Positions 19,401-28,319 of a DNA stretch of 31,691 nt are shown piece after piece. The notes beneath the pieces are model-generated. The model made no database searches. It was not told the origin of the DNA and saw only the letters and a list, made by a program, of their open reading frames with translations. How positions within the stretch are numbered: position 1 is the stretch's first letter; each line of letters begins with the position of its first letter. Origin of the DNA: Cyanophora paradoxa (lineage: Eukaryota; Glaucocystophyceae; Cyanophorales; Cyanophoraceae); NCBI GenBank assembly GCA_004431415.1, contig QPMI01000552.1, positions 1 through 31,691 on the forward strand. Direction: 5' to 3'. A program made the translations under genes and the position numbers.

Positions 19401-20792
19401 CCCAATCATGCCTGTGATCTTCTGGTGGATACTTTTGAGGTTTGCCTAAGATCTCATCCCAATCATGATTGTGATCCTCTGGGGATACTTTGCAGGTTTA
19501 TTATTTATTTGTTCATAATCAGGAAAGAACTCCCAGATCTCAGGTCGAAATCCATCTGGTAACAATTCCTCATGGGGTTCATAAGGTTGCTCATAATCAA
19601 CAGCTGGTGGATCATGCCCATCTGGCAAATACTCCTCATCAGGTTCATAGTTCTGCTCATACTCAAACTCTTGGGGATCTAAGCCATCTGGTAGTATCTC
19701 CTCCTCATTGGGGTCAAACTGATCATATTCATATTCTTGTGGGTCAAAACCATCTGGTAAATATTCTTCCTCATCTGGAACGAATTGATATTCATCAAGC
19801 TCTAATATATCGACTTCAGGAGGTAAATACTGCTCATCTATTTGCTTCTGGGTTCAATTATAGGTTTATTGCGAACTTGCTCCCAACTAACAATATGCTG
19901 CCCAAAGGCTACATCTTCAGTTGCTGTGTATTCTCTTCCAGGCTGTTTCTTTGGTGTTAAATCGGGAGGTCCATTTGGAAATGGAATAGGGAATGGACTG
20001 TTGGTCCATTGGGACCATAATGCTCAATTATTTCCCTTAGAGTTTTCTCACTCACAAGTTTCTCCCCATTTGCATACACATTGCTGCCATGGATATTTCG
20101 CCATTGCCTGGTTCTAATTCCAAGGTCTTTCACATTGCTATACAAAGGCAAAAGGTGCCTATCCATTTCGACTAAATCAGGATGTAAATGGATTGCTACT
20201 GGTTGACTGGGGCTACTGTTGATTGTAATTGATGGCTTTTTTTGATGGACATCTTTTGGAGTAAAGAAACCAAAAGGCTCATTCTTGCAAAGTCATAAGT
20301 AATATCCTTGGGGTAGACATCATTTGTGTAGGAGACCTGATTTGTATTGGCAATGGGACCCACTTGCAATACTTGGGGGACCTCAGCTTTTGCAGTGCTG
20401 CCCTCATTGTAAATTCGCAAAGCTGTGTTCTGTTTGCCCTGCTCATCTTGAACATTGAAAATCAATCGACCACTATCGAACCTGGAAGGTATATCTGGGT
20501 GAGTGCCACTGGTTTTTAGTTTCCTAGGTCTCCTTCTTGTTGCTTTGATCTCTGCCACTTGGTTTGCTTTCACATTACCCAAACTAAAGGCTACACTGAC
20601 ATCCTCTTTATCTGGATCGGTTTGATTCACAGATAAAGCATGCTCCCTTGATTGAGTCTTTGATGAATTATCAGAGCTGTGGTCAATTGAAACTGAACCC
20701 TTTACTTTAATATTATCAAAGTTCACATGCTTGGTGCTGCTTGCATTATCATCTTGAATGGTTTCTAGATTTGGTGGGTAATTGAAGCTCAT
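16499..20792 (-). CDS. giant phage-tail-fibre-like protein (about 1,430 residues), frameshifted
   Basis: Starts MSFNYPPNLETIQDDNASST at 20,792; the last frame ends VTIHYIAVAI at 16,499. Modules in order: an N-terminal 200 residues; IRTRQWRNIHGSNVYANGEK (about 20,060-20,120), a classic fibre motif; four acidic tandem repeats of E-E-x-L-P-D-G-x-D-P (19,550-19,840); DHxHxW repeats (19,310-19,480); module A with LDGSRPMIVFSRDKYS and EANQRMAAK; YLLKTGGTITGDLTVTSN (about 18,660-18,710), a phage-fibre signature; further DHTHAWSNIVDKP repeats; module B (LDGSRPKLIFSRER, INQRAAAKNIHNETISRVV), a paralogue of A; HTHTKAEITDF repeats (17,130-17,390); and a C-terminal beta domain. H-x-H repeats chelate metal along the T4 long tail fibre. 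About eight indels divide it, but no stop is fixed in all frames. Treating it as one gene is inference from continuous homologous modules. Confidence 0.65.
17130..17390 (-). repeat. HTHTKAEITDFA-coding tandem repeats
   Basis: On the minus strand the motif H-[TN]-H-T-K-[AS]-[EQ]-I-T-D-F-A recurs about six times at intervals of roughly 11-19 residues. Nucleotide copies are diverged but obvious (AAATCTGTAATCTCTGCCTTTGTG words on plus). They encode the metal-binding shaft of the giant fibre. Confidence 0.75.
19550..19840 (-). repeat. acidic LPDG-x-DPQE-coding tandem repeats
   Basis: Four units of about 22-25 codons, each with E-[ED]-x-L-P-D-G-[FLH]-[DR]-P followed by aromatic/acidic E-[YF]-E-Y-[DE]-Q. 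On plus they appear as repeated CCATCTGGTAA / CCATCTGGCAA words. The segment would be a highly acidic, Tyr/Pro-rich flexible linker near the fibre's N-terminal third. Confidence 0.7.
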
Positions 20793-20835
20793 GGCTTTTA
20801 CTATATGGATTTATAAAATTCCTGATAAGTAAAAG

Positions 20836-22429
20836 ATGCCTCTCAAGGTCGTTTTAAGTCTTTCTGGCGGGGTGCAAGGGGCATTATCATAACCAGGCTG
20901 CTAAAAGAAATCGAAAATCGAACTGGCAGGAGAATAATCGATCTTGTGGATCTTGTGAGTGGAACTTCCACTGGTGGGATCATTGCAATAGGTTTGAATA
21001 TAAGGCATCCTGATAACCAGGTGAACCTAAACTGACAGCAAACGATTTACACAACATTTACCTAGCCAACTGCCTTGATTTTCGCAAATCCTCGAAATAT
21101 AATCGAAAATGCCCTATTTAATACAAAGTATGATGTGGGACCCTTGGAGACTGCAATCAATTCAGTTACTGGGGAATCACTCATACAGGATTCCCTAAAG
21201 ACATTGTGATCACATCCTTTGATACTCAGAATATGAAACCAATATTTATCACAAATGACAACAATTACAACTTTCTGCCTTGTAAGATTGCTGCCAGGGC
21301 TACTTCTGCTGCTCCTACATATTTCTCTCCTGTAAGCATTGTTGATTTCAATCGGGGAGTATATGTCTGTCTCATTGATGGTGCCATTTCGGGAAACAAT
21401 AATCCCAGTGTGTGTGGTTACAGCCATGCAAAGAAGATTTACAGTGATGATGATGATATTATAGTAATAAGCATCTCTTGTGGAGAGGTAGACCCACATT
21501 TAGAGTCTGATTATGTGGGTTATGCTTATGAGACTGTGAACAGCTGGGGCATTCTCTCATGGATTGCCTCAACAGATGGAAGCCCATTGATTAACATGCT
21601 CATGGCTGCAAGTGAGCTTTCTGCCCTTGATAAAATGGAGGAGTTGTTACCCTACAACTATGATCAGGATTATGGAGATATTACAGGCTATCAGTACCCT
21701 TCCAAATCATATAGTAAGCTCCCTTGATGACACTTCTAAAATCCCAGATATGCTTCTTTCACAGAAACATACATAGCAGCAAACAATGATATGATCAATA
21801 AGCTTTGCAGCCTTTTAGTAGCAAACTATGAACTAAGAACCCTACAAAGGCTTACATCTCATCCACTCTCACTACATCACCTCCTTTGGATGCTAATTGG
21901 TATCAGCTTGCAGATGATGCCTTTACTGCCTCATCCTCTGTGACAGGTAAAGAGCCTTTCATGGCTAGACCTTCAGCATTTGGCTGGAAGCTGGAGCCTA
22001 TGCTCCTGAACAGATATGGGAAACCCCCACTGAATACCTACAAGTTGCTTTTCCATATACTTTTGAACTCTCTTCTGTGATTGCTATGGATCAGGGGACA
22101 CCAATGCTTTTATTAAGACTTTCAATGTGGCAACATCCACTGATGGGATCAACTGGTCTTTTATTCGATAGATGGCAGAACAAATATATGTCTGTGAGAA
22201 CATTAACAATGCTCACAACTCGGTGATATGGCTCTGTTGAGTGGATTTCCTCTCAGCATCAAGATGCTTTTTACATAGGTTTTCTCTCAGAATCAAATAT
22301 ATTCGCATTTATCCCCTTGTGTATGTGAATGCTCCCACAATGAGAGTTGATTTACAGGTGCCTTTATTCGATAAACTCCAACTGAAAGAATTATCGATTC
22401 CATTCATATCAATCAGTTCACCAAAGTAA
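20836..22429 (+). CDS. patatin-like phospholipase fused to a discoidin (F5/8 type C) domain, frameshifted
   Basis: Starts MPLKVVLSLSGG at 20,836. A missing base in a G-run turns the oxyanion-hole loop (S-G-G-G-x-R-G) out of frame; just after it comes RLLKEIENRTGRRI and VSGTSTGGIIAIGLN, the G-x-S-x-G nucleophile (GTSTGG at 20,961-20,978). AARATSAAPTYFSP and LIDGAIS supply the catalytic Asp (21,377-21,379), completing the patatin Ser/Asp dyad. Another open frame continues through KAYISSTLTTSPPLDANWYQ to GINWSFI and IRIYPLVYVNAPTMRVDL, the closing strands of a discoidin lectin domain. No new start is seen between them, so one protein of about 510 residues is likely. Function: lipid hydrolysis, with the discoidin part for glycan or membrane targeting, perhaps for entry or lysis (inferred). 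The end overlaps the convergent capsid gene; it is uncertain by about 50 bases. Confidence 0.7.
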
Positions 22430-23275
22430 TCTTTAAACTCAACTGTGAGTTCCCTTATCACCAGGTTTCGTCATTTATCTGAATGAATTCTGCATGCTCA
22501 CCACTATGGTAAACATAGCCACCTATATCTTACTCAATTGTAATCTAAGGATAGCCCCTGGTTATGTGGTTGCGATTTCGGAATTATATTGTGTCTGCTG
22601 GCAAAGGGGCTAGCTCTTTAATATGCATGTACAGATACTGCTCAGCATTCATATCAGACATCTTCCTGCTGTCAAAATAATATTGCAAGGCTTTGAGAGA
22701 GTCTGGGTCCTGAGAAGGTGATTCCCCATGCTGGGTGATCAGGTGTAATAGGTTTACCATCATACTTTAAAAGGTTCTCAGGTCGATATGGAGATCCACC
22801 AACAGGAGGAGTGCTATAATACCCATTGGTGTATTCAGTAGAACTTACACCCAAAAGCTTCCCGATTCGATTGTTGCTTGCAATAAAACGAAACTCATGA
22901 TTACTGTAAAACTCCACTTTATAGGTGTTGGTTGTAGAATATCTTGAACTCAAAAACTACAGTTTTGTCTGCAATTGTTTTGAAGCTTGAATAGTTCAGC
23001 CCATAATTATAAGGGTGTGTTACCCCAAAATGACCTGATTGATGTAGCCACTGGGAAGGGATACACTTGTGTGTGATCATTGTTATGAACCATCTTGGTA
23101 ATTAAACTGAACTGTTAGATGATCAGTTCCCACACTGTTATAGATACTGTTGGAATCTCTGCATATAGAACCCTCATTCCCTTGGTCTCTCTACTGGAGT
23201 TGTGAGGGTGACCCTGTAAGAGTTTTCAATTCTCCTTGGCTTCTATCCCTGCTATCAATATTAACAGCGATTCAT
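22374..23275 (-). CDS. second minor capsid (penton-like) protein, frameshifted
   Basis: Starts at the ATG at 23,275 and ends just after FIE (stop at 22,374-22,376). Pieces: NSYRVTLTTPVERPRE, MRVLYAEIPNSIYNSVGTDH, HLTVQFNYQDG, RFIASNNRIGKLLGVSS, ALQYYFDSRKM, YVYHSGEHAEFIQINDETW and IRELTVEFKDYFGELIDMNG, then D-N-S-F followed by L-E-F-I-E. The opening (S-x-x-V-x-L, V-x-x-L-x-x-A-E-x-x-N-S-I) parallels the plus-strand minor capsid gene next door, and the ending (L-T-V-x-F-K-D-x-F-G-x-L-I-D-M-N-G-x-D-x-S-F) is the usual closing pattern of penton/minor capsid proteins in this virus group. About six indels break it. Role: vertex or minor capsomer (inferred by similarity). Confidence 0.65.
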
Positions 23276-23304
23276 TTTAATATATAAATATAGATAAAAG
23301 AAGA
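23276..23304. promoter_or_regulatory. bidirectional TATA-like promoter between the two minor capsid genes
   Basis: Only 29 bases separate the divergent start codons at 23,275 (-) and 23,305 (+). They contain TTAATATATAAATATAGA, which reads as TCTATATTTATATATTAA on the other strand, the same TCTATATATTAA-type word found upstream of minus-strand genes at 30,635 and 31,094. Confidence 0.55.
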
Positions 23305-24307
23305 ATGCCTGTGGATTACATCGAGGTTAGCTCATTTAATACAATCTCTGGTGATGGTCCCACATCAAGCTTTGTGGCTAGACTCCCCAGTAGTTATGAG
23401 AATGTGAGGGCTGTGAGACTGGTCTCAGCCGAATTTTATAACAGTATCCCTATGGTGAGTGGTGAAACCAAAGCAGGAGATGTGACAGTTGACAATGCAT
23501 TTAGCATTTATTATTCTGAACAAACTCCTGGAGCTGGAAGCTCAGGAATTCCAACAGTTCGCCAGCTGCTGACTATGAACAATGGAAACAATTCATTATA
23601 AGTCGAAACACCCCATCCAAAGCACCAGCAACTGGTGAATGTAATTAACTCTAAATTCGAAGGCAGAAATCCCCAACCATCCATTCGCTGCAAATGGGAT
23701 GAATCACTGAAACGAATTATATTCCACTCAGCAGTACCATTTTACTTGGCTTTCTCAGTAGCTGTGAACCCAAGCCAACAAACAATCCAAAAGCTGTTGA
23801 GTTCAGCTAGACTGCTGGTCTTGATCCTGGAAGATATGGTAACTCCCCAATCCAATCACAGGTCTATGATGCTCTCACTGATGGAATCTTTACTGGTGGT
23901 CGCGTGAATGGCATTATATCTTCTTTTGAGCCTGAGAAGACCAGGACAGTGTTTTGTTTGTGAGAGTAAAGGAGCTGGGTGATCTGGTGCAATGTGGGGA
24001 TGGTCTTCTGACTGGTTACTTTCACAAAATAGTGGTCCCTGATAAAGACTATGGTGAGCATGTTGTTTACAATTCAACAGAAGCTCACCCACTTTACAAA
24101 TACTATAATAAAAAGGTTGGATTATCCACTTTCTCGGTTGATATTGTAATGCTATAATGAACCAATTGATTTTGAGGGTCAACCTGTTCATCTGACCTTT
24201 GAAATTCGCTATGGTGATGAGCCAGCTGGGGACCCAGTTTATGAATACTTCAAGATGCGAATGTCACAGCTTCACCTTCCTATCCAGTTATTACAAACTT
24301 CGCATAA
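23305..24307 (+). CDS. minor capsid (penton-like) protein, frameshifted
   Basis: Starts MPVDYIEVSSFNTISGDG at 23,305 and ends PSYPVITNFA with TAA at 24,305-24,307, about 334 residues. The opening SFVARLPSSYENVRAVRLVS and AEFYNSIPMV is typical of NCLDV/PLV minor capsid proteins, where a T-x-x-x-x-x-L-P pattern leads into a jelly-roll. Later segments are INSKFEGRNPQPSIRCKWDE, RYGNSPIQSQVYDALTDG, FVRVKELGDLVQCGDG, LSTFSVDIV and NEPIDFEGQPVHLTFEIRYG, the last being the characteristic near-C-terminal strand. It is followed 25 bases later by the major capsid gene, forming a capsid operon-like pair. Three or more indels break it. Role in the fivefold vertex is inferred from family. Confidence 0.75.
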
Positions 24308-24331
24308 ATTAAGGATCATTGGTAGATTTTT

Positions 24332-25614
24332 ATGTTGCAGTATAATAAAAGAGAATATAATGGATATCACTTCCACTCTTCAAAGACTTTCGCTGAAAGA
24401 GCCCTAACAACCCCAGAAGAGGCGAAAGCCTTTTTCCTGGATAACTCCCTTATGCTTGGTCTCGAATCCAAGTCTAAGCCAGTTCTAGTTGTTGTGAATC
24501 CCAGCAATACTTTTGAGAATAATGTTGGAAATCGCATTTCCTTCAAGCTACCTCGCTACAATTTCTGTGGAAAACTCGAACTTGCTTTCGACCTTCCAGC
24601 CATCACGTTTGCTGGTGATACTGACCTAGTTCGCAATGGATACACTCGCCCAGTTGGTGCTTTAGTTCAGCGACTTGAAATTACCTATGGATCTTACACC
24701 TACCATATTCCATCTGATTTCCTTGCTCATTTCCCCTGGTCTATATTCGGAGGATCAACTAGCTAAAAGAAGCGATCAATGGGCATGGTTCATGGCATCC
24801 TGCTCATGGAACCAACCGCCTTGGTGGCTCATTCTTTGTTGAAATTCCTGTGCCTTGGCTAAATCACTACCTTCCCCTTGGTGCTTTATCTGTGAAATGG
24901 TTGTTACTGTTTGGTTAAGGATGCTGATAAGGGTTATGTTGAAACTCCTATGGTGGTCGTGAACTCACACTGCTGTTGGAACTGTTGATGCAACGCTGAT
25001 GATGGTCTTGGAAACTTCACAGATGGAACTCTTCCATGTTGGTCAAAACATCACAGTTTTAATCTTGGTGCAACAACCCTGGTATTCAATTACTCTCCTC
25101 GCCTTTACATGCATGCTGTTAATGTTTCTGATGAGCTTTTCGCTACTGTAATTGAAAAGGTAAGACTACTGGCATGGCTATTCCTCCTTGATATTGGATT
25201 TGTAGATGCTAGTGCTTTCCTGCCAAGGCAATGCCCACCCAATCGAATTAACCTCTCTCAAATCTCAGGTCTGGTTTATGCTCTGCTTGTTCAGTTCGTG
25301 ATAATGCAACTGTTGATAAATCCACTGGCTCCACAGTGTTCTTAAGACCTATGCCAACTCAAAAGAGATAACATTTCAACTGAAATAAATGGTCAGCGAC
25401 TTTTTTGCACTGAGCCAATTTCCCTACTCAAAGGTGCTGAGCTAATTGCTGATGCCTTCAAATGCTCTAACATGGATAAGGTTGCTGATCGCTATGTCCT
25501 TTCAGGACTCCCATTCTGCCTTGATGGAGAAAGGCAATTCGAAATATTGCTCAAGTGGATGTTGATGACAAATTCCTCCTCTTCATTCCTCACCCTCTAC
25601 ATGCCTTCAGATAA
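24332..25614 (+). CDS. major capsid protein (double jelly-roll), frameshifted
   Basis: The first 144 residues are unbroken from the ATG at 24,332: MLQYNKREYNGYHFHSSKTF, then NRISFKLPRYNFCGKLELAF and RPVGALVQRLEITYGSYTYH. Later frames give GTNRLGGSFFVEIPVPWLNH YLPLGALSVKW, LGATTLVFNYSPRLYMHAVN, NATVDKSTGSTVFLRPMP, ITFQLEINGQRLF and finally DVDDKFLLFIPHPLHAFR before TAA at 25,612-25,614. The F-F-V-E-I-P-x-P-W ... L-P-L-G-A-L segment corresponds to the inter-barrel F-x-D-I-P-F/L-P-x-x-A-L hallmark of viral double-jelly-roll capsid proteins. About 427 residues, at the short end for polinton-like and NCLDV capsids. Position between penton and ATPase genes supports the call. Five or more frameshifts. 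Confidence 0.8.
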
Positions 25615-25756
25615 GGTAATCGATGTTAATGTTCGCGCTCTCATGCATAGTTTCATAATTTTGGACAAAGATGGATTACGTCGTATAAATTTAGATTTAC
25701 ATATTCAGTCTCCCTGCATTATTTTTATCTGTCTTTATTTAGAAAGATATACAACA

Positions 25757-26500
25757 ATGAATGATTTGGATGAATTTGTGCTGGTGAAATGATAGAACCA
25801 CCATTTCGTGTACTGGCAATAGGAAAATCAGCAACTGGTAAATCAGAAGCTGTAAAGTATTGGTTAAAGCAGTTGCATGATGCCAAAAAGATTGATGTTG
25901 TATTAGTTGTGAGTGGAACCAGCTTCAATCATTTCTGGGATAAAGTGCAACATGCAACTGGGAAAATGGGATGCCCTTACATTTCTAAATTGCTAGATGA
26001 AGGCAAGAGAAAATAGAAAAAGGCGAACCTGTTAACCAGTTATGTGTGGTTTTAGATGATTTAATCGATAATGAATAGTCGATTGACCAGGATAAAATAA
26101 TAGGATCTCTGTATTCGCTGGGCCATCGAAAATATCCATTTTGCATAACTCAAAAAAAGCGTAAGTCTCTTCGACATTCGAGTTAATTCGGACTATGCTA
26201 TGTTTTTAAGTGCTGCAAATCGCAAAGAACTGGAAGCCATAGAGGAAGAATACAATATAATGCGAAATAAAGAGGATTTTACAAGATGTTTGAAGAGTAT
26301 GTTCACTCCTATCAGTATATTATTTGGTCCTCTGCAAACTACTCAGTTAAATACTTGTAGATAAAGCTGAGCTTGTGAAAGATTTCCCATTTCCTCGCTT
26401 CCACAGAAAGCCAAAAAAGAAAGAAGATGAACTGAAACCACCAGAGAAAGAGGAAGCCCCTAAAGAAGTGAAAAGCCAAGTCCATAGCAATAAATTGATG
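25757..26500 (+). CDS. A32-like genome-packaging ATPase, frameshifted
   Basis: MNDLDEFVLV at 25,757 leads, with one indel, into MIEPPFRVLAIGKSATGKSE. GKSATGKS is the Walker A loop (about 25,828-25,851) and LCVVLDDLID (about 26,040-26,069) the Walker B with acidic pair. KYPFCITQK then NSDYAMFLSAANRKELEAIE follow the sensor and C-terminal pattern of the FtsK/HerA-type ATPases that pump DNA into capsids of NCLDVs, virophages and polinton-like viruses. A Lys/Glu/Pro-rich tail (PKKKEDELKPPEKEEAPKEV) ends near 26,500. About 245 residues, typical for the family. Three or four indels; the end is approximate. It immediately follows the major capsid gene, the standard morphogenesis order. Confidence 0.75.
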
Positions 26501-26548
26501 AGATATAACGCGGTTTATAAAATTATCTCTCATTCTAATAAAGATACA

Positions 26549-27282
26549 ATGCCTCCCAAACGAAAAATAGGGATCCCAGCTGGGGCTGTTGGCTATTCAG
26601 GTGGTGGAAACAATGGATCCATTAACACTGAACCACTGAAATTCAATGGTATGAATGAGGTGAAGCCCTCACAACAACAAGAAGACCCCCTCAATGCTGC
26701 CTATGAGAATCATTCGATGACAAAGCCCACAGGCTTCAAACCAGTGACCAACTCAACATCTCACCTGAGACAGCAAAGATGAAGTCTGTTGCTGAGGGTG
26801 CCAGGCGAATTATTGGTGCTGCTGATGATAAAGGTCTAGGCTTGCAAGATCTTTCACTGGCTCGCAAAGGTGAAGGTCTTAGTAAGGAATCAGACAAGGT
26901 AATCCAGTCTATGGCTGGTGAAGTCACATATAAGACTGCTCCCACTCAAAATATTCATCGAATTCCCAAAGCTCAATGGGATGAGATGACTGCTAAACTC
27001 AAAGATCTGGAAGCCAAATCAAGTGCCTTGGAGCAGTATGTTACTGAGAAGAAAGAGAGAGCCAAGCTAAAGGAGATGCTTCGAAAGGAAGTATTCAAAA
27101 TGGGTATCACTGGTGTCCCAGATAAACAGTTTATTGCTAAGAAAGAGAACCAAATCGATGAGCAGGCAGTAGATGAAATGAAAACAAAGACCCAGAAGGG
27201 AACTATTGAACCTGGTGCCACCAAAGCTGAAGTAGAAAAGGGAGTAGCCCCAACAGTATATAAAAGACGAGTTTGGCTTTAA
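26549..27282 (+). CDS. unknown basic/coiled-coil viral protein, probably virion-associated
   Basis: Starts MPPKRKIGIPAGAVGYSGGG at 26,549 and, after one frameshift near 26,780, continues without a break for 167 residues to VAPTVYKRRVWL. The N-terminus is basic then Gly/Asn-rich and disordered; the middle has SLARKGEGLSKESDKVIQSM and a helix AKLKDLEAKSSALEQYVTEK KERAKLKEML suited to a coiled coil; the C-terminus is Lys/Glu-rich. No enzyme motif. Being directly downstream of the packaging ATPase in a capsid block, it may be an internal or scaffold-like virion protein; this is inference. Length about 244 residues. Family not recognised. Confidence 0.6.
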
Positions 27283-27395
27283 TTTCTCTGTTTTATTAGA
27301 GACATGGATATAATACGAAAGTTTTCGAGATGCTCAGTCTGCATGTGGTGAGCAATTGCCACAGTGGATGCTGTGACACAACAATAGAGTTTGAG

Positions 27396-27944
27396 ATGTC
27401 AGATACTGAGGATAATGCCTCAGAAGCAAGAGAGAGAAGGAGATCAACAGTTTCTGTGGAGTCAATGCCAGCAGACCCCACAGAGTATACATATGAGCAA
27501 CAGGAGTATCCAAGGAGAAGTTCTCTGCCAGCAGAAAACGTTTTCTCTGGGAATATAAATGGAGGACACTATTAGTTTAATCGAGTTTACCAGTGATGAA
27601 CCTGTTACTGAGGGGTCTATAGACACATTCTGGCAAATGCAGAAACGATATAGAGAGACCCAGCATATAGAGAGTATAAAAACAACAAGCCCTGGCATCC
27701 TATTATCGCAGAAAAGCCCAAAAAAGAGGAGCAGAGACCCAGAGGGAGACCGATTAAATATTATTTGCCAACTGAAAGTAGCAATGGACCCCCAGGTCTA
27801 TAAGATAGAGAAAAGCGGTCTCAGTATGCTACTGAGGCAGCTATAAAAATATATACAAAGGAATTGGCTTATACTTGCAATCAAGTCACAGATAACTTTT
27901 GTAAATATGCTTTTGTGTTTTTTGTTTGCATTCTCAGACACTGA
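27396..27944 (+). CDS. AT-hook-containing small viral protein, frameshifted
   Basis: Starts MSDTEDNASEARERRRSTVS at 27,396, a Ser/Arg/Glu-rich disordered region. After about 60 residues the coding frame shifts (SLIEFTSDEPVTEGSIDTFW) and shifts again to KPWHPIIAEKPKKEEQ, then RPRGRPIKYYLP near 27,725-27,765. RPRGRP is a canonical AT-hook, which binds the minor groove of AT-rich DNA, fitting the AT-rich viral genome. The end is uncertain: the frame can be followed through ATEAAIKIYTKELAYTCNQ to 27,944, overlapping a possible convergent gene. It could alternatively be two overlapping genes (27,396-27,575 and 27,559 onward). Likely a DNA-compacting or regulatory protein (inferred). Confidence 0.5.
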
Positions 27945-28179
27945 ACTGTTATGTGAATGTTTACTGATCTATTCCTCTTTGGTTTTGCTGCATACAATTG
28001 TAACCTATCAATCTCTGACATTTCGATATATGCCCCAATATCTCCATGTTGAATGCATTTATCTAACTCATCATGGTCATCTCTTCAAGAGCCTTTGCCA
28101 TTTTGTCTTCACTATACACAATCAAGTAAGCCTTAAGTATCTTGTCAAATTTTGGTCTTTTTCGATAGGTGTCACAGGT
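27945..28179 (-). CDS. possible small viral protein, frameshifted
   Basis: The minus strand reads RKRPKFDKILKAYLIVYSED KMAKALEE (from about 28,165) and, after an indel near 28,065, DELDKCIQHGDIGAYIEMSE IDRLQLYAAKPKR, ending in a low-complexity basic tail near 27,945. The plus strand here also has a 113-codon ORF, but it is Phe/Leu/His-rich with no motif and looks like the shadow. A clean start codon is missing (an in-frame Met lies at 28,101). The composition is helical and charged. Function unknown; lies at the end of the minus-strand replication block. Confidence 0.35.
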
Positions 28180-28253
28180 GTTCACAGGTTTTTATCGTCC
28201 CCTGGTCATTTTTCGTTTTATAGCCCCCTAGATGGGATGGACCTGTGACACCT
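28167..28253. repeat. inverted repeat of AGGTGTCACAGGT
   Basis: AGGTGTCACAGGT at 28,167-28,179 is the exact reverse complement of 28,241-28,253, and each is followed by a second, related unit (GTGTTCACAGG at 28,178-28,188; CCTGTGAACA at 28,251-28,260). It lies just beyond the stop of the primase gene and may be a terminator hairpin or protein-binding site. Confidence 0.6.
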
Positions 28254-28319
28254 GTGAACAACACCATTTCCAGTAAGGCTATAAAATTACATATACATTT
28301 CAATCATAAATCGTTTTGT

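Noticed and set aside
21062-21499. 145-codon minus-strand ORF
   Set aside because: It lies antisense to the patatin catalytic region, where the plus strand carries the dyad motifs.
27907-28248. 113-codon plus-strand ORF rich in Phe, Leu and His
   Set aside because: It could suggest a membrane protein, but the minus strand has a charged, helical, better coding-like reading; most likely a shadow.
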